From Nissolia schottii (taxonomy: Eukaryota > Streptophyta > Magnoliopsida > Fabales > Fabaceae): a stretch of DNA of 64,000 nt. Of this stretch, positions 1 through 10,709 are shown in pieces (the stretch's first letter is position 1; each line of letters starts with the position of its first letter). The translations under genes and the position numbers were made by a program. Below the pieces are notes generated by a model, which was not told the DNA's origin, did not search any database, and worked only from the letters and a program-made list of their open reading frames with translations. The DNA is taken from the NCBI GenBank assembly GCA_003254905.1, contig QANU01072506.1, positions 36,513-100,512 of the forward strand, in the 5' to 3' direction.

Positions 1-700
1 CTATACGTCAACAATAACCTATGTAGACCCTTGGTGTAACATCCCACTTTACCGTTAGTAAGGATTTCACAGGGGAAATACCCATATAAGCCCTTATATG
101 GGTTAATAGTGTAGAAACTTGAACCCTTAGGACAGAAGTGTCTGTAGAAATTATTCTGTTGGGTTTCGCAGAATTCTGATGACACTTAAATGATTCCTCT
201 CGACTCCTAGAGATGGATGAAAAACCTAAAGTGTTGGTAAAACGAAAATCGGTTTAGTTTCAAACAATTTTGCAGACACTAGAACGGCCCCGTTTAGCCC
301 GGTTAGCCAATAGAATTGAGTTGAGAGTCCCAAGTCTCTGGAAACCTAACCAATACCTGGGAAAAGTCACAAACACCCTATATTAGCCTCAAAATATCAT
401 TAGGAAGCTTAGGGGATCACGGAAGTGCAAGCGGAATATTTTTCGGACGGCCGCACGCGACGCACCGGGACTGCGAATGACTAAAAACAAGACCGGGTGG
501 GACCCACATCTGAGGACCCCACGTGGTAAAATCAGATTTTTTAAGAAAAATAATAAAATAAGGATTACTATTCATTGATGTGACCCGATGTGACCTTATA
601 ATTATCTAAAACAATTAATTAATTAATAAATTAAATTAGAAATGGCAAAATGGTAATTTTGGCAAGGGCAAAATGGGAAAGATGAGTCAAATTTTGTGGC

Positions 701-709
701 TATATATAG
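701..709 (+). promoter_or_regulatory. LTR TATA box
   Basis: TATATATAG lies about 670 bases into the LTR, in the position expected for the start of the R region. Related LTRs in the window have a comparable TATA box (for example 15856-15866 and 28604-28613). Transcription from here would leave about 2.5 kb of LTR sequence as leader before the primer site. Confidence 0.55.
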
Positions 710-1137
710 CCATGCCATTCATCCCCTAATTCACTCATCCATCCTTATTAGAAGTGCCAAAACTCTGCCGGTGTGCTCTGCGGTCGTGCTGCGGACAGCC
801 TGACGGAAGCTAGGGAAAAGCTCTGCACTTGAAGGACTACTCTCCCCCAACCTTTTCATCATCCAACCAGCCTTTAAAGCTCCTAAAGAAGGTGGGTAAA
901 CTTGGCTTGCTTACCCTCTTTGGTGGCTATGTTTGCTTATGTTTGATGTTATGTGATTTGATGAACTAGGGTAGCTTATGTTAGCTATGCTAGGCCTAGG
1001 ATGTTTAGATGATTTGGATATGTTTTCTATGATGAGATATGTTGAAAAATGGTTGTTGGAACTTGTGGAAGAGCCCCAAGGAGTGTCCATGGAAGAAGGG
1101 AAGCAAGAAAGCAAAGTAGGTTATGCAAGCCACGCCC

Positions 1138-1305
1138 AGGACGCTGAGCGGCCTCATGAACCGCTGAGCGGACAGGAACCGCTGAGTGGCCTCATGAACC
1201 GCTGAGCAGTCTGTAGGCTGAATTGAAAGAGAAAGATATTTTGAACTGTTTTATGGACTGAATGGTTTCAGGCACCGCTGAGCGGACCCAAGGGGCGCTG
1301 AGCGG
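1138..1305 (+). repeat. Cluster of CGCTGAGCGG motifs
   Basis: Six or so close copies of CGCTGAGCGG lie within 170 bases of the LTR, downstream of the TATA box. The same motif clusters at 37430-37570 (reverse), 51298-51422, 55925-56205 and 61250-61530. The last two belong to an unrelated Athila-like LTR, where they lie upstream of the TATA box. The function is unknown. Confidence 0.7.
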
Positions 1306-1677
1306 CCTGAAACTTAGTGATTCTCGTGGAGACCTGGACAGGGGTGATGGGGTGAACCGGGAGTTCTAGGGTTGGCAAGCAGCCCTGAAACTCTAGGTTG
1401 CTGAGCTAACCTAATCTAGGGAATAAATGTTTATGAAATTGTCTTGGGTCACATAGTTCCAACAAACATTAAGTTGTCTGATATATATTGATATGTATGA
1501 TGTGTTAAGACATGTGTGTGATTTTATGACTTGCTAAATGTATGAGATAAACTGATATGTATATGGTATTATGACATGCCACATGGATAAGATGACATGA
1601 CATGCATATGACACGAACATGACATGACACGAACATGCAAACATGACATGAACATGACATCCTGCATTCAAATATGA

Positions 1678-2140
1678 TACGGAGGACGCTGCCCTCGGGC
1701 GAGTGGATTTCCTCAAGCATTCTGTATGCCACCCCCATGATATGATATGGAGGACGCCGCCCTCAGGCGAGTGGATTTCCTCAGGCGTTCTATACGCCAC
1801 TTATATGATATAGAGGACGCTGCCCTCGGGCGAGTGGATTTCCTCAGGCATGCTACATGCCACCCATGCATATTGACATGACATGTACACGACACGGAGG
1901 ACGCTGCCCTTGGCAAGTAGAATCCTGAAGCATTCAATATGCCATACATGAACACGACACGTGCATACGATACGTACATGAAACATGAATATGCTATGAT
2001 ACATGAACATGATGATATGTATATGCGCTAATGATATGTCAGTATGATACGTGAACACGATAATATATATAGGTGCTATGTGAATATGAACACGATACGA
2101 TATGGAGGAGGCTGCCCATGGGCAAGTCAGCCCTCATGCA
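1678..2140 (+). repeat. Tandem ~65-bp repeats in LTR
   Basis: Units beginning GGAGGACGCTGCCC recur at 1681, 1749, 1813 and 1896, with a diverged unit at 2104. Spacing is about 64-83 bases. Related units appear in the forward LTR near 52192 and 52259, so the array belongs to the LTR family and is not a local accident. Confidence 0.75.
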
Positions 2141-2631
2141 TTGTATATGCCCTACATATATGTACATGAAACATGGACAGGATATGTCTAGGTGATGCAT
2201 GAATGTGATATGTATATGTTACATGATTATGTCCATATGATACATGGTTATGATATGCCTAGGTGATACCTGAACATGATGATATGATTATGTGAAATGT
2301 GTATGAATTACGTGGTTGATATGTATATGGAATATGTTTAGGATATGTATGTGCAAAGGCAACGTCAAGGGACCATGGTTCCACGAGACAGCCTCTAGGT
2401 AGGTCACACGATACAAGGATAGCGTAAGGGTATAGAGAATGTTAAGTTGCCAAGGATAGGTCAAGGAAAGATTAGAAGTCCCTGATGATGTAGTAATCTA
2501 GTAAGGCTGCTCAGGACTAGAACGGATAATTAACAAGTAAGAATGTAGTATGATGATATCACCTAGAGACCCCCTGAGCGGCAGAATCGTAATGGAGTAA
2601 TCAAACGAATAGGTATGCCCATAGAACCCCA

Positions 2632-2674
2632 CTGAGAACGCGACGTTCTCACCCACACTCCTTTATGGTTCAAG
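2632..2674 (+). promoter_or_regulatory. Conserved palindrome and acceptor-like block
   Basis: The inverted repeat GAGAACGCGACGTTCTC is followed by a pyrimidine-rich stretch and a terminal AAG/CAG. The same arrangement recurs at 18028-18059 and 52795-52833 (+), and on the minus strand near 35113-35150, 36210-36250, 48823-48860 and 54397-54440. It reads like a 3' splice site preceded by a hairpin. In two copies an acidic reading frame starts 9 bases after it. The splice role is inference. Confidence 0.5.
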
Positions 2675-3204
2675 GTAGAGATGACGAGGCAACATATGAC
2701 GGTGTGAGAGCTTGAAGTCAAAGACCCCGAGGAACAGCAGAAGCCACTTTTTCCAATGACACAGGAAGGCGAATACAGTTTTGTAGTTAGTAGTAATGAA
2801 TGGTCTAAATAAGCCAGTAGATACTATGTACAGTATGTGCAGTATTTGTACTTATGTATTACAGCCTAATTATGTATTGTGTATGGACCGAATAATTGTA
2901 CCTATATATATATATATATATCTTTATCATAACCTCCTCTGTATGATCGTCTCATAAACTAGTTCTCGATTAAGTCCATTGGGACTCTACCGCTGGCATA
3001 TTTATATACTTGCCTTTCTGAACACGCATGACTCCTAGTTTATAAGTAAGTAGGAGAAGGAAAAGTTTCAAAATGGCCCTTATTTTCGTACAAGAAGTAT
3101 TTGCAAAGCTAAAAGTAGGGGCTAGAAGTAACCCAACCAATGAAGAAAACAACTCTATAATCAGTGTTACGACGATCGCATGGACTGAAAGTAGGGGTGT
3201 TACA

Positions 3205-4596
3205 CTTGGTATACCATTGCATGATCAATTCAACTATCAAGACCTCATGGACTCAGATAGTCAATTTAGATTAGATCACTTTTCGATTCCTGATTGCAAA
3301 GGCTCAGACAATTAGTTTAATTAAGCAAGATAGTAATGTTCGAGATACGTCTATCTAGATACCTCCCAACGATTTATGTCTAATATACTTTTTTTAATGT
3401 TTTCATGGAAGTATTTATTATTAATATTAGTATTATTATGTTATTATAATGGTTTTTATATGATAAGTATCATTATGTATTGGACCATGTGTGCTCATGT
3501 TTCAAGAATCCTGTGGATGATATGGGTGATCGATTACTCACTCAGTTTTTTCCAAAGACTCACACCTCATCTCACCTTTCAGGTTTCAAGCAGTTGCAAT
3601 GACATCAGATTCTCTAGTAAGTAATCATCTTGTGGTGAAGCTATCAGTAGGAATTATGTTAGACTGTATTTATTTTATTCTTTAAGTCAGTGTCTAGAGT
3701 GCTCCAATTGTACACGTGTATCTTCGGACAAGTCACATATTGTAATATGTATAGTTATGTTTTATATTTTCTTCAAAAATTGTAAAGAGTTACGTAGATG
3801 TTTATTCAAAAAAGATTCAGTTATGTTTTTATAAATTAAAATGCATTTTTTTATGAAAAATGTTTCTAAGAGGCTTTCGCAAGGGAACTAACCCCTTGCA
3901 TGTTGGTAACAATTTTTGAGTCGTTACATAAAGAGACCTAAAATTCATGAAATCCCATGGGTGTGAAAATTTGAGGGGCATGATTAAAAAAAAAATCTTA
4001 ATAACAAATGACATTAACTCTGCCATTAGGAGAGGTCAGTGCACATCAAGGGAAGTGAGTGTAATTTTTCAAACTAAATGAGAAGTCAGTGTAATTTTAC
4101 TCAACTTCAAGGGAGATAAATGTAATTTATCATTATTTCTTTTTCTCTCTTAGAGTGGATCCCTCTCACTTCTTAGGATCTATGATTATATATATAATTT
4201 ATATACAAATAATATTTCTCTAGCCATATTAATTTGATGGAATAATTTAAATGAATCCTTTGATTAATTAGGTTCATTAGTTTTCTTTAGGACCACTTGT
4301 TCTATGTGGGATTTCGTCCCATGGAACCTTGTGAGTTTAGAGTAATCGATCAAGGACCAAATGTTAATCTGGTCCACTTAGTTAAACACAATATGTGACC
4401 ATAAATAGATAGATATAGACACAAACAAAGTATAACACAATTGATAAATGACTAAATTTCTTATGTATTTGGTCAAGGGTTTAATTCCTAACAGTTATAT
4501 CATCCTAGACAACCATATATGCATACTATATCCTCCTGGACAACCATGCGTGTGTGTGTATAACTACCGTGTAGTAAAATTTAAATTACATACAAC
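3205..4596. other. Non-coding flank, no gene recognised
   Basis: This DNA continues positions 1-34 across the solo LTR. It is AT-rich and has no long reading frame. Around 3480-3960 it has a vaguely LTR-like layout (a pyrimidine-rich CAG site, then a stretch ending in GTTACA), so it may be an older gypsy LTR relic. I cannot place it further. Confidence 0.3.
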
Positions 4597-7104
4597 TATT
4601 TTGAGAAAAATCACCTATTTTCTTCATGTAGATTTTACTTAGGTCAAATTCATCCCTATAAAAAAAATTCACAAGATATAAAAATCGGACACATTAGTGT
4701 CTTCGTCCCCTCCGTTAATGATAAACACTAACATGGAGCTTGACGGAATGATGTGACACGTTAAGTCTTCATGTTATCCTTGAAATGATTTTTGTAAATT
4801 TTCGTTTTGATAATGTGTCCTTATAAATCTGTTCAACCAATTTTGGTTCTTTATTCCCTTGTCCCATATAATGGATATGGGATGAGAACAATAGATTTTT
4901 TGCTTTATGGTTTGAACTTGTTATATTTTTAAGATTTTTCCATTTTAGTTTAATAAGTAAAGGTTTACGATCATAATTTGATGTTTTTTCAGCATCAACC
5001 ATTGCAAATTTTATTTTATTTTCAGTAATTGTAAAAGCACTTAAAAGTTAGTTTTAGTGAACTTGGTTTGCTTTTCTTTGGTTTGGAAGAACTAATTTAG
5101 TTGTATTCTTTTTCACATATATAATTTGTTGCACAATTTGCATGGTTTTTGTCCCTCATTGTCGTTAAAGTCATCATTTGTCATAATTAGTGGTAGCCTT
5201 CACCATTGTACCTTTGTCCCCTCCCTTTGGTTTCACATAAACCTCATCACTTATGAAAACTTACCCCCACTTTTACCCAAAACCAAGCACACCCTAAACG
5301 TAATTACTGTGTTGCGCTAATTGAAATTCTTTCATCATATGCATGCTAGTGATGATCTCTTGATAAGTACTAGTTTGAAGTTTCATGACAATTTTGCTTA
5401 TCTTGTTTTTTATTCAAATTTTTTTAGCAAAAAGTTATGCAAACAAAATCTATTGATTAGTAGTGTTGGCTTATAACAAAAAAGTTCTATGAGGCATGAA
5501 TGTCATTAATTGTGACAAATAAGCAATTGCAAATAGTTGAAATGGAACCTAAATATGTATCATTTAAAACACTTTATCTTAGTATGTTTTGGTTGTGTTT
5601 TTTTACTTGAAGAAGAGCATGAAAATTATAGTGTTTTAAAACATACTTTACATTCAGTTAATGATAATAATTTTAACGATTTTGTTAACAAGTGTCCTAA
5701 GAGCACTTGTTAAAGATTAAAAATGGAAGGTTTTGAGGTATCCAATACTTTTAATGGATTGAAGATTTCAAATTTTTATCTTTTCAATATAAAAATTCTA
5801 CTTTTTGATATAGGACACTTGTTGACAAAACCCTAATTTTAATATATAGATAGGAACATATAGATTTGGATACAGGGATGGACTATGTTCAATCCTGTGG
5901 GGGCACATGCCCTAGGGGTGTACATTGGGTGGATCAATCTGACGAACCTACTTGACTCGAAACCACTCGGATCGAGTCAGGAGAGTTTGTCAGGTCATCG
6001 GGTGACCACTTGATGATTTCAAGCCTTTGTAAGGTTGGGTGATGGTGGCTGAGTTCCAAACTCGACCCACCCAACGAGCTCGACGAACCCAACTTTTTGT
6101 TTATTTTTAATAATAATAATGATAAAACATTCTTACTTGTCAAAGTTAGGTGATGATCATATAATTTTTTAGAAAGTATATATAGTTTTATTATAAAAGA
6201 ACATATAGACTAAAAAAAACCCAAAAAAATAAAAATAAAAAATAACACAAAAATAATATAAAAAAAAAGATCTTAAAAAATGTAAAAAAATAGCCAACGA
6301 ACCTAATGAACCTGACAAACTTGATGAACCTGATGAACCCACTCGACCTAACCCTGACGTAAGTCATGTTGGGTCTGCCCTTCAAAAACACTTCACTCAA
6401 CCCGACATCGATTTCGTCGGGTGGGTCAAAAAGTCCCTAAAATCCCACTCGACCCACCCGATGTTCCATGCCCCCACTCAAATTTGAAAATTTATAATAC
6501 TATATATGTTTATGTGTATTTTTCCCCCTTATTTTTATTATGTTTGATCTCATGTTAAGATAAAAATAAGTTATTAAAAATAGTTAACTTACTTAGATTT
6601 AACATTATTTTCTTCCCCAATAGAATTTTTTTTTTTTGGATCCTCATTGTCTGGTTATATGGTTTTAGTGAATGAAATATCATAATACGTGGCTATATAT
6701 TGAGATTTAATACTATATACTAGATTTCTGTACACTTTCAATTGTTTTTGTCTTTGTTAAAGCATTCCTCATTTATTTGCTAATTTTCTTGTTAGATCAA
6801 ACTATGGAGAAGCGAAGATGACATGGATCATTTTGAGATGAATTTGACCAAAAAACTTAAAAGAACAAATTTGACCAAAATAAGAATTTACAGGGACTAT
6901 TTTGGCAATGACATGGAGACTTAACGTGCCACATTACTCAATCAAGATCCATGTCAGTGTTCATCATTAAGGGAAGAAAAGAATAGACTAACGAGTCTAA
7001 TGTTTGTATTTTGCATGAATTATTTTGGCCAAAATTTTTTTATAGAGACGAATTTGATCGAAGTAAAAATCTATAAGGATAAAATTGAGGATTTGTCCTG
7101 TATC
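4597..7104. mobile_element. Non-autonomous TIR element, MULE-like
   Basis: About 230 bases at the left end (4597-4830) are repeated, inverted and imperfect, at the right end (about 6850-7104). Shared landmarks are the stretch around TCAAATTCATCCCTATAAAA at 4644 with its counterpart near 7040-7060, and ACACGTTAAGTCTTCATG at 4756 with its counterpart near 6910-6935. Long TIRs of this size fit Mutator-like elements. No transposase is recognisable between them, so it would depend on another element. The exact ends and a target duplication could not be fixed by eye. Confidence 0.6.
5897..6477. mobile_element. Possible small nested TIR element
   Basis: The left edge begins GTGGGGGCA and continues to a TACATTGGGTGG block. 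The right edge, inverted, gives GTGGGGGCATGG and an ACATCGGGTGGG block. Between them are repeated ACTCGACCC-type words and a poly-A/T tract. It lies inside the larger MULE-like element. The family is unknown, possibly hAT-like, and the end match is short. Confidence 0.3.
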
Positions 7105-7244
7105 TTTTTCTTTTTAATTTTATAAATCACCAATATCCAAAATTTAACCCAATTGATCTAATTCGAGCTATGTCTGACTATAGTAAGAGTGGAGAGATAT
7201 AGAGATGTGAATTAAATAATGTGAATTCAAATACATTGTTTTTT

Positions 7245-8028
7245 TGGGTAAACAACATTGACACTCCCTAAACCTTCACTCAATTGCAAGTAGGCACCTC
7301 AAACTTCTAAATCTTTCAATTTAACCCTTAAACTTTTATTCAATTGCAATTAGTTACCACCAATCATTAACTCTTTTAATTAAATCTTTAAACCACAATA
7401 ATTCTCATAAACCTTATGTCAAATTATGTTTAGCCTACTATCAAAATCTTACAAAACAATATGTCAAGATCTACAAGTGTTACACATCCAAATTTTTATT
7501 GATTGTTTCTTAATTTCTCTTTTGTTATCTTATTAAATATTATTTAAAAATATATTAATATATTAAAAAATTAAACATATTTAGCAATAGATTTAAAATA
7601 AATACATTTTTTTCTCATACTTAATAAACAATGTCAACATAAATTAAATTAAATTTTTTTAACAAGATTAATTTTAATTTTTTAAAAATATATTAATATT
7701 TTGAAAAACAATATATAGGAAAATAAAAAAAATTGTTAAAAAAATGGTAGAGATTTTGATACTTGATACAGAAAAATCTTGTTAAATCATTTAGTAGTAA
7801 CATTATATTAAAAAATTATTGTACTAAAGAAATTAATTAATTTTTTTTATAACTTTCGGTGATTCTTTGTAAATAAATTAAAGTTTAAGAATGTAATTGA
7901 GAGATTTGATGATTGATATGACTATTAACAAATGACTACAAGTTTAGGGATTAAATTGAAAGATTTAAAAATTTAAAGTACCTACTTTTAATAGTAAAGT
8001 TTAAAGGGCGTAGATGCTATTTCAAGAA
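7245..8028. mobile_element. Small non-autonomous TIR element (MITE-like)
   Basis: The left arm (about 7250-7400) contains AAATCTTTCAATTTAACCC. The right arm (about 7860-8025) carries the inverted counterpart, including GATTAAATTGAAAGATTT at 7950-7967. The arms exceed 100 bases with many mismatches. The core is AT-rich with no coding capacity. It lies about 90 bases before the CACTA element. Confidence 0.5.
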
Positions 8029-8121
8029 GGAGATTGTGTTTTTTGTTATTAATTTAGATTTGAGATTCTTTTTTTCTAATCTTTAATCTAGTTCTGCTCT
8101 AATCTCTACGTTCTGCACGCA

Positions 8122-8830
8122 CACTACAAGAAAACAATCTATTACCGTCGGAATTACTGTTGGATATTTGCACGGTTTCTGTCGGCTTTTAACGCTACCG
8201 TCGACTTTACTGTCAGTCGTTTGGTCAGCAATAAAGTGCTCGATGGTAATAGACTTACCGCCGGTTAATGACAACCGACGATAATTACCACCGGAATTCA
8301 CGGATGGAAACTGGTTCACATGTGAGTACATTTGAACCGGTTTACCATCGGTTAATGGCGATGGTAAAGATAATGATATTTTATTTCTATACCACCATCG
8401 GTAACTACCGACGATAAAGGTACTATTATTTTATCCCTTCACCATCGATTAAAACCGATGGTAAATATATTAATATTTTATTTGTTCGTTTACCGTCGGT
8501 TAGAAGTGACGGTAAAGATAATAATGTTTTATTCCTTTACCACCGTCGGGTGCCACCGATGATAAAGATATTACTATTTTATTCCTTTACCGTCGGCTAT
8601 AATCGACTGTAAATATATTAATATTTTAATCATTCGGTTACCGTCAGTTATCGTTGATTCATTATGATGGTAAAGATAATAATATTTTATTCATTTACTG
8701 TCGATAAGTTTTTCGTAGCCGACGGTAAAGATATTAATATTTTATTGTCTAAATATTAATATTTTAATTACCTTACCGTCGGTATATTTGGGCCCAAACC
8801 ATCGGCTATAGCCGACGATAAGAATTAAAT
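8122..8830. repeat. CACTA left terminus and subterminal repeats
   Basis: After the 12-base terminal repeat come about fifteen copies, in both orientations, of TTACCGTCGG and near variants, many forming short palindromes with CCGACGGTAA. In En/Spm such subterminal repeats are where TnpA binds; the same role here is inferred. Confidence 0.8.
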
Positions 8831-9496
8831 ATTTAAAAAAACAAAATTTTAATTAAAATTTTATTAAATTGTATAATTATATTAAGCAATAATTTTATTA
8901 ACAAATAATTATATTAAAAAAATTTTATTATTTTAATAAATTATTATTTATTTTAATTAAAATTTTAATAAACTATATAATTACATTAACAAATAATTTT
9001 AATTAATTTTTGTAATTTATAAATATATAGAAATTTATATTTAATAACTAATAAAATAATTATTTAATTAATACTAAATATTTATTTATTAATATATTTA
9101 TTTAGTTTAATATTTATTTATTTATTTAATTAAATATTTAATAAATTATTATTTATTTTAATTAAAATTTTAATAAATTATATAATTATATTAATAAATA
9201 ACTTTAATTAAATTTTATAATTTATAAATATATAGAAATTTATATTTAACTAATTAAATATTTATTTAAATAATACTAAAAATTTATTTATCAATATATT
9301 TATTTAATTAAATATTTAATAAATTATTATTTATTTTAATTAAAATTTTATTAAATTATATAATTATGTTAATAAATAATTTTAAATAATTTTTTAATTT
9401 ATTAATATATAGAAATTTATATTTAATAACTAATTAAATATTTATTTAATTAATACTAAAATATTAAATACAAATTAAGCAATTAAAATAGGGAAT
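8831..9496. repeat. AT-rich direct repeats within CACTA
   Basis: Very AT-rich DNA with a repeated block containing TATAGAAATTTATATTTAA at about 9015, 9230 and 9408, and again at 10565 beyond the inserted LTR piece. The repeats are 180-215 bases apart. No coding capacity. Confidence 0.6.
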
Positions 9497-9722
9497 TGTA
9501 ACACCCTAGCTAGCTAGTTATGCTTAAGATATAAACAATGCTCACTAGGTTGTTATCTGCTTTGGTTGGAATACCTTTAGTTCTATAATATCTTTGAAAA
9601 TACCCTTTACTTGAAAATATCGACCAATTTGAAAATTTTCTCAACTTATTTTTCGGAACATGAAATATAAGCCACGCGTAGAATGAAACATATATTTCAA
9701 GCGATAGAGCATTGAGGCTTAA

Positions 9723-9724
<2 letters not shown>

Positions 9725-9757
<33 letters not shown>
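9725..9757. repeat. (TA)n microsatellite
   Basis: About 16 uninterrupted TA units inside the LTR piece. Similar runs occur at 2903-2921, 54099-54112, 57190-57214 and 62527-62552. Confidence 0.9.
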
Positions 9758-9759
<2 letters not shown>

Positions 9760-10003
9760 CATGATAAGTATAACAAACTTAACAAACAATTAATTACATA
9801 GTGATCCCAATATATAAATCATTGCATAGTGTTTCAACAAAGTGGTCCCCATATATACATCATTGCATGTTTAGATTCATTACATAGTTAAAAATGCAAA
9901 TAATATAACGTTAAGACTAATGGAACACTACTCCATTTAGTCAGTACAAAATATCAACACAGTAGACGTTGAAGATCTTGTTGTTGTCTGGAGAATCTGG
10001 CCT

Positions 10004-10549
10004 TCAATCCTCCTCAGGGTCTTCCTCCTTGGGGTCTTCCTCCTCCTCTTCAGGGTCCTCCTCGTCTGACTTCCCTTCGGAGGAGTCAAAGTCAGGAGAG
10101 TCCTCCTTCTCGTCAGTCTCCCACCTCGACTCGGGTATTTTGAATAACCATCGCTGACTGATGTGTAGCATAGAGGGTCTTGCCTCAATATTGTGGGTCT
10201 GGGAGGCTAGCCGGCGTCTGATCACAAGGGTGACCCGCTTCCTTGCTGTCTGTCGAGTGCATGAACCAAGATACTCAGGTAGGGATGCCACGGCGGGGAC
10301 CGAGATTGGGTCCATCTCCACGACCTTGTCATAGGGTGCGGGCTCATCCTCCTCAATGACGATGGGAGCAGAGGAATGAAAGCCTGGAGCCATAGGTGGA
10401 TTTGGCGAGGGAGTAAGTGCTAGCGGAGGAGTGCTCGGGGCATCAGCAGGCAGGTAAGAGAAGGTGTCCGTGATGATCCCCGTGACCAGGTCAGTCCATA
10501 GGCTCACGCTTGGGATCTTGATCCTGTTGTTCATCGGGATGCTCGCCAT
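10004..10549 (-). CDS. LTR-embedded acidic protein, copy A (181 aa)
   Basis: This open frame of 181 codons reads in the sense of the LTR that carries it. I know no named family for it. It has a TD-x2-TG start motif (residues about 19-24), a Pro-rich segment (about 37-63), then a block with EEDEPAPYDKVVEMDPIS (about 67-84), a basic stretch containing ARKRV (about 101-105), and a C-terminal third almost entirely Glu/Asp with EEDPKEEDPEED at the end. The same order of blocks occurs at 34513-35106 and 48441-48814 in other LTR copies. That repetition in diverged copies is the main reason to think it was once a real protein. It belongs to a retroelement fossil. The acidic tail could suit a chromatin or RNA-protein contact, but that is only a guess. 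Confidence 0.55.
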   Translation of the reverse strand: MASIPMNNRIKIPSVSLWTDLVTGIITDTFSYLPADAPSTPPLALTPSPNPPMAPGFHSSAPIVIEEDEPAPYDKVVEMDPISVPAVASLPEYLGSCTRQTARKRVTLVIRRRLASQTHNIEARPSMLHISQRWLFKIPESRWETDEKEDSPDFDSSEGKSDEEDPEEEEEDPKEEDPEED

Positions 10550-10556
10550 CTACTTT

Positions 10557-10709
10557 ACTAATCATATAGAAATTTATATTTAATAACTAATTAAATATTT
10601 ATGTAATTAATACTAACATATTAAAATAAGGAAATTAACCAATTAAATTATATAAGACAATAATAGTAATAACAAAATAAATTTAATATTTAAAATGTTC
10701 AAATAATTA
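10557..10709. other. AT-rich spacer after LTR piece
   Basis: Resumes the CACTA AT-rich direct repeat seen at 9408-9490 and leads into the 3' end of the transposase gene. No feature beyond that. Confidence 0.5.

Larger units (their letters stand above)
35..3204 (+). mobile_element. Solo LTR, Tekay-type Ty3/gypsy (copy 1)
   Basis: A 3,170-bp long terminal repeat standing alone. It opens with TGTAACATCCC and closes with GGGTGTTACA, so its ends are short inverted repeats. The five bases before it (30-34) and after it (3205-3209) are both CTTGG, a perfect target-site duplication, so no internal region remains. The same LTR type occurs next to a primer site and gag at 50835-53534. The Tekay chromovirus assignment is inferred by way of the related gag-pol at 41385-45870. 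A TATA box sits at 701-709. LTR-LTR recombination is the usual origin of such solo LTRs. It is a fossil with no gag or pol; the intact duplication suggests a fairly recent loss of the internal part. Confidence 0.9.
9497..10556 (-). mobile_element. LTR 3' piece inserted in CACTA
   Basis: The left edge is TGTAACACCCTAGCTAGC, the exact 3' LTR end of the Tekay-type family in reverse orientation (compare 35746, 47956 and 53904). The piece runs 1.06 kb and stops a few bases before the start codon of the LTR-embedded acidic reading frame (10004-10549). AT-rich CACTA sequence resumes at about 10557. I see no target duplication. It is a fossil fragment, not a whole LTR. Confidence 0.75.

Noticed and set aside
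3073-3315. 80-codon frame crossing the right end of solo LTR copy 1
   Set aside because: Spans the LTR boundary and target duplication, so it is not a unit of coding sequence.
9969-10157. Ser/Gly-rich frame on the plus strand (also near 48430-48520)
   Set aside because: It is the antisense of the acidic tail codons of the LTR-embedded frame; composition alone explains it.
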